The translations under genes were made by a program, and so were the position numbers. The notes beneath the pieces are model-generated. The model was not told the origin of the DNA. It saw nothing but the letters and a program-made list of their open reading frames with translations, and did no database searches. A stretch of DNA of 12,619 nucleotides from Gemmatimonadota bacterium (GTDB taxonomy: Bacteria; Gemmatimonadota; Gemmatimonadetes; JACCXV01; JAHWKZ01). The stretch lies in NCBI GenBank assembly GCA_030641505.1, contig DAOWHI010000235.1, forward strand, positions 1 to 12,619, in the 5' to 3' direction. This document shows, one piece after another, positions 8,789-12,619 of this stretch; position 1 is the stretch's first letter; every line of letters starts with the position of its first letter.

Positions 8789-9736
8789 ATGTTGACCAGC
8801 ATCGCCGAAATCATCGATCGCACGCAGGCCAACGGGGTCCCGATCTGGCGGGTCGTGCTGACCGAAGAAGTCGAAGACACCGAACAGCCGGAAGCGGCGA
8901 TCCTCGAGCGATTGGCCGAGCGGTTGGCTACGATGCGATCCGCGGTCGAACGCGGGTTATCGTCTGATGCGCCGTCGGTCAGTGGCCTCTTGGGCGGCGG
9001 TGCGCGCCGTTTCGAGTCGTGGCGCCAGGGCGAGGCGAGCGTCGTCGGACCGTTTGTCGGTCGGGTTATCGCTCGCGCCCAGGCGACGATGGAGGTCAAT
9101 GCTCGGATGGGGACGATCGTCGCTACGCCGACGGCCGGTTCTTCGGGCATCCTGCCGGCGGTCTTGTTCACCGCCTCCGACGAGCTCGGCTTCAGCGAGG
9201 ACGAACTCGTACGTGGCCTGTTGACCGCCGCCGGCGTGGGCCAGGTGATCGTTGCTCGAGCGAGTGTATCGGGGGCGGCCGGCGGATGTCAGGCCGAAAC
9301 CGGCAGCGCAGCGGCGATGGCGGCGGCCGCGCTGACCGAGCTCCGCGGTGGCAATCCCGAGAGCGTGAGCCACTCGGTCGCGTTCACGCTGCAAGGTATG
9401 CTGGGGCTGGTTTGCGATCCGGTCGCCGGGTTGGTCGAGGTGCCGTGTTTGACCCGCAACGTGTCGGGCGCGGTCCAGGCTGTCGCCGGCTCTGAGCTGG
9501 CGCTGGCCGGCCTCCACTTTCCGATCCCGGCCGACGAGGTGATCGACGTGATGGGTGAGATCGGCGACCAACTCGACGAGAGGTACCGCGAGACCGCGAG
9601 GGGCGGGTTGGCGGCCACGCCGACCGGCCAGCGACTGGCGGGATCGGTGCGGTGGGAAGGTCCCGGTTTCGAGAACACCAACGCCGCGCGGGCCCGCGAT
9701 CTGGCGCGCGCGGCGGGACTCGCGCCCGATGGGTGA
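8789..9736 (+). CDS. sdaAA: L-serine dehydratase, iron-sulfur dependent, alpha (catalytic) subunit
   Basis: Catalytic half of the L-serine dehydratase, 315 residues. Three cysteines for the [4Fe-4S] cluster are present: C167 in GGCQAETGSAAAMAAAA, C209 in LVCDPVAGLVEVPC and C220 at the end of that segment. Their spacing (42 and 11 residues) is the pattern of bacterial iron-sulfur serine dehydratases, where the cluster itself activates the substrate. The N-terminal ~90 residues are helical with ILERLAERLATMRSAVERGL. The glycine-rich core includes VNARMGTIVATPTAGSSGIL, and ENTNAARARDLARAAGL forms the tail. The ATG at 8789 is one base after the sdaAB stop, with AAGGTGA upstream as a plausible ribosome site inside sdaAB. 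The 3' end overlaps the next gene by eight bases, indicating one operon. The cluster makes this enzyme class oxygen-sensitive. Confidence 0.96.
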   Translation: MLTSIAEIIDRTQANGVPIWRVVLTEEVEDTEQPEAAILERLAERLATMRSAVERGLSSDAPSVSGLLGGGARRFESWRQGEASVVGPFVGRVIARAQATMEVNARMGTIVATPTAGSSGILPAVLFTASDELGFSEDELVRGLLTAAGVGQVIVARASVSGAAGGCQAETGSAAAMAAAALTELRGGNPESVSHSVAFTLQGMLGLVCDPVAGLVEVPCLTRNVSGAVQAVAGSELALAGLHFPIPADEVIDVMGEIGDQLDERYRETARGGLAATPTGQRLAGSVRWEGPGFENTNAARARDLARAAGLAPDG

Positions 9737-10787
9737 CCGGCGGATCCTGATCCTGACCGAGGGGCGGTTCGGCGTTTTCGATGCCAAGACTGCCACCTGC
9801 GTGATCCGGTACGCCGCCGACGAGGTCGTCGGAGTTTTGGACAGCGCGACCGCCGGCCAGACGACCGACAAGGTCCTGGGCTTTGGGCCACCGATCCCGA
9901 TCGTCGCCACACTCGAAGAGGGCTTGGCGCTGGGCCCCGACACGCTGCTGATCGGCGTTGCGCCGCGCGGCGGGCTCCTGCCCGACGCATGGCGAAGCCT
10001 GATCGCGGCGGCGCTCGAGACGGGTCTAACGGTGGCCAGCGGCCTCCACACGTTCTTGGGCGATGACCCCGAGCTGGTGGCCATCGCCGCTCGCTCGGGC
10101 GGCCAGATCACCGACCTGCGCCGCGTCCCCGATGACCTGCCGGTCGCCTCACGCCGGGCCGATCAGGTCGACGCGACCGTGGTCCTGACTGTCGGCACCG
10201 ACTGCAACGTGGGCAAAATGACCGTCGCTATGGAGCTCACTCTGGCGGCACGCCGGATGGGTCACCGCGCTGTCTTTGTGCCGACTGGCCAGACCGGCCT
10301 GTTCTTGGACGGACGCGGGTTGGCGATCGACCGCGTGATTGCCGACTTCATCGCCGGAGCGGCCGAGATGATGGTGCTCGATAACGCACCTGGGAACGAG
10401 TTCGTCTTCGTCGAAGGGCAAGGCTCGCTGCTCCATCCGGGCTACAGCGGGGTGACGCTGGGGCTCCTCCACGGCAGCATGCCGGACGCCCAGGTGCTAG
10501 TTCACCCGCCGACCCGAAAACTGTCGGTCGAAGACGAAATCGAGATCGAGCCTTTACCTAAGTGGATCGAGCTCCACGAACAGATGGCGGGATACCTCAA
10601 GCCGGCGCCGGTAGCGGGCGTCGCGATCAACGGCTGGGATTTGAGCGAGAGCGAAGCCCGCGCTTGGGCCGAGCGGATCGAGGCCGAGACCGGCCGGCCG
10701 GCGGTCGACCCGGTCAAGTTTGGCGCCGAGCGATTGGTCGAGGCGATCATCGCCGTTTGTTCGGTGGCGGACACGGAGAGCCGGTAG
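9729..10787 (+). CDS. dgcN: DUF1611-family protein, probable D-glutamate N-acetyltransferase DgcN
   Basis: A DUF1611 protein of 352 residues from ATG 9729, which overlaps the sdaAA stop by eight bases. The frame stays open upstream inside sdaAA, but the family N-terminus RRILILTEGRFG begins right after this ATG. The N-terminal ~150 residues form a Rossmann-like domain (ADEVVGVLDSATAGQTTDKV). The C-terminal domain begins with the P-loop GTDCNVGKMT (G156-T165, K163), shaped like the dethiobiotin synthetase loop GTDTxVGKT. Other conserved pieces are QTGLFLDGRGLAIDRVIADF, FVEGQGSLLHPGYSGVTLGL and, near the end, a Gly/Asn/Trp segment (VAGVAINGWDLS). DUF1611 genes paired with a dipeptide-epimerase-like gene have been described as dgcN-dgcA: DgcN acetylates D-Glu and DgcA racemises N-acetyl-D-Glu. 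The pairing here matches that arrangement. The name rests on family plus context; the true acceptor might differ. Confidence 0.82.
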   Translation: MGDRRILILTEGRFGVFDAKTATCVIRYAADEVVGVLDSATAGQTTDKVLGFGPPIPIVATLEEGLALGPDTLLIGVAPRGGLLPDAWRSLIAAALETGLTVASGLHTFLGDDPELVAIAARSGGQITDLRRVPDDLPVASRRADQVDATVVLTVGTDCNVGKMTVAMELTLAARRMGHRAVFVPTGQTGLFLDGRGLAIDRVIADFIAGAAEMMVLDNAPGNEFVFVEGQGSLLHPGYSGVTLGLLHGSMPDAQVLVHPPTRKLSVEDEIEIEPLPKWIELHEQMAGYLKPAPVAGVAINGWDLSESEARAWAERIEAETGRPAVDPVKFGAERLVEAIIAVCSVADTESR

Positions 10788-10790
10788 CCG

Positions 10791-11888
10791 ATGGCGATCC
10801 GGGCCGAGACCAAGCTCCTCGAGTTGACCACTACCCACCCGTTCCGGATCGCGCGATCGGTTCACAGCCATTACGACCACTGGCTCGTCCGGCTCGAACA
10901 CGATGGCGACGTTGGGTGGGGCGAGGCGGCGTCGACCGAGCGGTACGGTGAGACCGTCGAGACGGTGGCCGGCGCGCTGGACCAGATCGTGCCGCTGCTG
11001 GGCGACGATCCGTACGCGATCCACGCCATCGAAGCGCGCATCGCCGGTCATCTCAAAGCCAACCCGAGTGCCAAGACGGCCGTGTCGATGGCGCTCCACG
11101 ACCTCGTCGCGCGGCGCCATGGGCTACCCCTCTATCGTTGGTTCGGTCTGGAGTTGGATGCGATCCCACCGACCTCGTTTACGATCGGCATCGACGAGCC
11201 CGAGGTGATGCGTGAGAAGATCGCCGAGGCCGAGCAGTACTCGATTCTAAAGATCAAGATGGGGTTCGAGGGTGACATCGAGGTGCTCGAGATGCTCCGC
11301 CGGACGACCGACAAGCCGATCCGGGTCGATGCCAACGAGGGGTGGACCCGACGCGAAGCTCTGGACCGGTTGCCGGCGCTGGAGGAGCTCGGCGTCGAGC
11401 TGCTCGAGCAGCCGCTCCAGTCGACCGACCTGGACGGGTTGGCAGCCGTCGCCAAGGCCACCGAGCTGCCGGTGGCGGCCGACGAGTCGTGCCTTACGAG
11501 CGCTGATCTCAAGCCGCTCATCGGTGTCGTCGACGTGATCAACGTCAAGATCGCCAAGTGCGGCTCGCTGGCTGAGGCGCGGCGCACGATGGAAGCCGCC
11601 AAGGCGCTCGGGTTTGGGGTCTTTCTCGGGTGTATGGTCGAGTCGTCGCTCGGGATCGCCAGCGCAGCCCATCTGGCCCCACTGGCCGATTACGTCGACC
11701 TGGATGGCCACTTGCTCCTCGCCGATGACCCGTTTCAGGGTCTGAGGTTCGAGGATGGCCGCGTTTTGCCAGCCCCTGACGCGGTCGGCTTGGGGGTCGA
11801 ACCGGTCGCGGCACGCGGTTTGCGCCTCAAGATGCCCGGGCAAACGGACGCAAACGGGTCTTTCGGTACCGAAGCGTCTGGAAAATAA
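10791..11888 (+). CDS. dgcA: Enolase-superfamily N-acetyl-D-Glu racemase / dipeptide epimerase (DgcA-like)
   Basis: A 365-residue enolase-superfamily enzyme of the muconate-lactonising/dipeptide-epimerase branch. The capping domain is residues ~1-120. The barrel carries the full catalytic set: KIKMG with the two-base K154/K156 motif, metal ligands D180 (VDANEGW), E206 (LLEQP) and D231 (AADES), and K253 (NVKIAKCG) on the opposite face. The K-K pair on either side of the substrate is what permits 1,1-proton transfer (epimerisation). DLDGHLLLADDPF (D303, D305) is the end-of-barrel motif seen in L-Ala-D/L-Glu epimerases, where it binds the substrate amine. Sequence alone therefore fits either L-Ala-D/L-Glu epimerase or the N-acetyl-D-Glu racemase DgcA; adjacency to dgcN (three-base gap) favours DgcA. 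The last ~25 residues (MPGQTDANGSFGTEASGK) extend past the usual end and look unstructured. Confidence 0.85.
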   Translation: MAIRAETKLLELTTTHPFRIARSVHSHYDHWLVRLEHDGDVGWGEAASTERYGETVETVAGALDQIVPLLGDDPYAIHAIEARIAGHLKANPSAKTAVSMALHDLVARRHGLPLYRWFGLELDAIPPTSFTIGIDEPEVMREKIAEAEQYSILKIKMGFEGDIEVLEMLRRTTDKPIRVDANEGWTRREALDRLPALEELGVELLEQPLQSTDLDGLAAVAKATELPVAADESCLTSADLKPLIGVVDVINVKIAKCGSLAEARRTMEAAKALGFGVFLGCMVESSLGIASAAHLAPLADYVDLDGHLLLADDPFQGLRFEDGRVLPAPDAVGLGVEPVAARGLRLKMPGQTDANGSFGTEASGK

Positions 11889-11912
11889 GGACTTAGAAGG
11901 AAAACGCGTGCT

Positions 11913-11932
11913 CTTTTCGGGGTTACGAAAAG
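11913..11932 (+). terminator. Hairpin 1 downstream of dgcA, terminator candidate
   Basis: CTTTTCG pairs with CGAAAAG around the six-base loop GGGTTA: seven perfect pairs. It lies 24 bases after the dgcA stop. There is no T-tract after it on the + strand, so it may slow rather than stop transcription, or protect the 3' end. Confidence 0.35.
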
Positions 11933-11942
11933 GACCGCAATC

Positions 11943-11978
11943 TCTCAGATTTCTGAATTTCGAGTCAGAATTCTGAGA
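11943..11978 (+). terminator. Hairpin 2: long inverted repeat (14-base arms) between dgcA and the lipoprotein gene
   Basis: TCTCAGATTTCTGA pairs with TCAGAATTCTGAGA, 13 of 14 positions, with loop ATTTCGAG. It is the strongest inverted repeat in the window and is distinctly AT-richer than the surrounding DNA. It could end the dgc operon transcript, bind a dimeric regulator, or shape the leader of the next gene. No T-run follows, so intrinsic termination is not certain. Confidence 0.45.
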
Positions 11979-11982
11979 CAAC

Positions 11983-11999
11983 GCCGGAGTGTCTCCGGC
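11983..11999 (+). other. Hairpin 3: GCCGGAG-TGT-CTCCGGC
   Basis: A perfect seven-pair stem with a three-base loop, directly after hairpin 2. It is GC-rich with no T-tract. It may be part of a terminator array or of a structured leader for the lipoprotein gene. Confidence 0.4.
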
Positions 12000-12018
12000 T
12001 CGACGCGTCTTGGGAATG

Positions 12019-12034
12019 GCCGCCGGGAGGCGGC
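12019..12034 (+). other. Hairpin 4: GCCGCC stem closed by a GGGA (GNRA-type) tetraloop
   Basis: GCCGCC pairs with GGCGGC around GGGA, a GNRA-class loop, which suggests function as RNA. It is followed by the direct repeat ACCGATgaACCGAT (12036-12049). The remaining bases to 12150 show no further clear structure or coding signal. The small frame from ATG 12040 to TGA 12171, which overlaps the next start as ATGA, is not convincing. Confidence 0.35.
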
Positions 12035-12150
12035 AACCGATGAACCGATACGCAATCAGAAACCACGCAAACACCGAGGAGGTGGCCCTCAGCTACAACA
12101 CGCTATTCGCGAGTTTCAGACGGATTTTTCCAGTGGTAACAATCCTTCAC

Positions 12151-12157
12151 GGAGGAG
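12151..12157 (+). promoter_or_regulatory. Strong ribosome binding site GGAGGAG
   Basis: GGAGGAG lies ten bases before ATG 12168, the best Shine-Dalgarno match in the window. It shows that this organism uses conventional ribosome sites, in contrast to htpX and sdaAB, which lack them. Confidence 0.75.
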
Positions 12158-12167
12158 AACAACCAGC

Positions 12168-12619
12168 ATGAGTTTCTTGAATAAATTCTGGCGGCTGTCG
12201 GCCGTCGCGTTGGTGGCAGCGGTGCCGTTTGTGGCCGCCTGTTCCGACGACGATGGTGCAGCACCGCCAACACAGGATCCGCCACCGGTCACGGGTACGA
12301 TTAGTGGCTCGGTGACGAGCTCCGCCGACGGGAGCGCGATTGTGGGCGCCCTGGTGGGAACGTCGCCGGCGACCGCTACGGCGCTCTCCGATGCGGCGGG
12401 CGGCTTTGTGATTACGAACGTGCCGATCCCGACCAACCCGACGTCGTACGCGGTGACCGCGTCGAAGGACGGGTTTGTGTCGGCATCGGCGAGCGTATCG
12501 CTTTCGGGCACCGCCCCGACGGCGACGGCAGCTCTCGCTTTAGCGCCTCAGGTGGGCCCGCCGGATCCGACGATGGGCGACCTGAACGTGCTTGTGACGA
12601 ACCGTACCGGCGCGCCGCA
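12168..12619 (+). CDS. Surface/periplasmic lipoprotein with carboxypeptidase-regulatory-like domain (3' end outside window)
   Basis: An open frame of 150 codons runs off the right edge. The N-terminus is a lipoprotein signal: basic start (NKFWR), hydrophobic core LSAVALVAAVPFV and lipobox VAAC with Cys25 as the lipid-modified residue, followed by SDDD. Aspartates directly after the Cys can mean inner-membrane retention in enterobacteria; that rule is not safe elsewhere. A Pro/Thr linker then leads to a carboxypeptidase regulatory-like (transthyretin-type) fold: TGTISGSVTSSADGSAIVGA, then ALSDAAGGFVITNVP, then YAVTASKDGFVSASASVSLS. A second linker follows (PQVGPPDPTMGDLNVLVTN), probably starting another repeat. 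Such domains decorate secreted or TonB-linked proteins; the specific function is unknown. The start is fixed by the signal peptide and the GGAGGAG site. It is separated from dgcA by a 279-base hairpin-rich gap, so it is probably an independent transcription unit. Confidence 0.85.
   Translation, partial: MSFLNKFWRLSAVALVAAVPFVAACSDDDGAAPPTQDPPPVTGTISGSVTSSADGSAIVGALVGTSPATATALSDAAGGFVITNVPIPTNPTSYAVTASKDGFVSASASVSLSGTAPTATAALALAPQVGPPDPTMGDLNVLVTNRTGAP

Noticed and set aside
8957..10111. Minus-strand open frame of 384 codons opposite sdaAA and dgcN
   Set aside because: It spans two confident + strand genes and has a Pro/Arg/Ser-rich composition without motifs; an antisense shadow.
12011..12050. 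Resemblance to the 3' part of a cyclic-di-GMP-I (GEMM) riboswitch (ATGGCCGCCGGG ... ACCGATG)
   Set aside because: The essential GACGCAAAGCC segment and the GGGUURCCG end are missing or displaced, so the match is superficial.
11247..12074. Minus-strand open frame of 275 codons opposite dgcA and the hairpin region
   Set aside because: It crosses from a conserved enzyme gene into the hairpin cluster; composition is what the complement of dgcA would give.
12114..12143. Possible promoter TTTCAG / TAACAAT before the lipoprotein
   Set aside because: The 17-base spacing is right, but the -35 matches the consensus at only two positions and the -10 is weak.
11989..12171. 60-codon + strand frame ending in ATGA at the lipoprotein start, with an internal ATG at 12040
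   Set aside because: It runs through hairpins 3 and 4, has no good ribosome site and no hydrophobic or domain pattern. The overlap with the lipoprotein start is probably chance.

Overview
The window reads as ordinary chromosomal DNA from a high-GC, Gram-negative-type (diderm) bacterium. The diderm inference rests on a TamB-family envelope protein at the left edge and a Cys-lipidated lipoprotein at the right edge. No rRNA or other phylogenetic marker is present, so the phylum cannot be fixed. The gene mix would suit a Gemmatimonadota- or FCB-like lineage, but that is a weak guess. All confident genes lie on the + strand. I see no mobile element, CRISPR array, tRNA or rRNA.

Layout. (1) Bases 1-3124 hold the 3' part of tamB, overlapped by an uncharacterised multi-pass membrane protein with a TPR-like C-terminus. 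(2) Bases 3160-7947 form a compact group: the membrane metalloprotease htpX, a diacylglycerol/sphingosine-kinase-like lipid kinase, a 50-residue two-helix membrane protein, and uvrA. A perfect TATAAT lies six bases before the htpX ATG, which suggests a leaderless transcript. (3) Bases 7948-8121 hold a GC-rich palindromic intergenic element. (4) Bases 8122-11888 form a tightly packed amino-acid operon: both subunits of the iron-sulfur L-serine dehydratase (sdaAB, sdaAA), then the pair dgcN (DUF1611) and dgcA (enolase-superfamily N-acetyl-D-Glu racemase/dipeptide epimerase). (5) Bases 11889-12167 hold four hairpins in a row. They lead into a surface lipoprotein with a carboxypeptidase-regulatory-like fold, cut by the right edge.

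How the genes work together. Region 4 looks like a catabolic unit that removes L-serine (to pyruvate and ammonia) and D-glutamate (by N-acetylation, then racemisation), or that processes cell-wall-derived Glu. Regions 1 and 2 are envelope and stress housekeeping: phospholipid transport to the outer membrane, membrane protein quality control, lipid phosphorylation and DNA repair.

The least ordinary points are start signals. Two genes, the membrane-TPR protein and the lipid kinase, have no ATG, GTG or TTG that could yield a complete protein, and each has an in-frame CTG at the right place. Also notable are the leaderless-type htpX promoter overlapped by a 15-codon micro-ORF, the palindromic element after uvrA, the sdaA-dgc gene association, and the hairpin cluster before the lipoprotein. 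I found no convincing new defence or mobile system.
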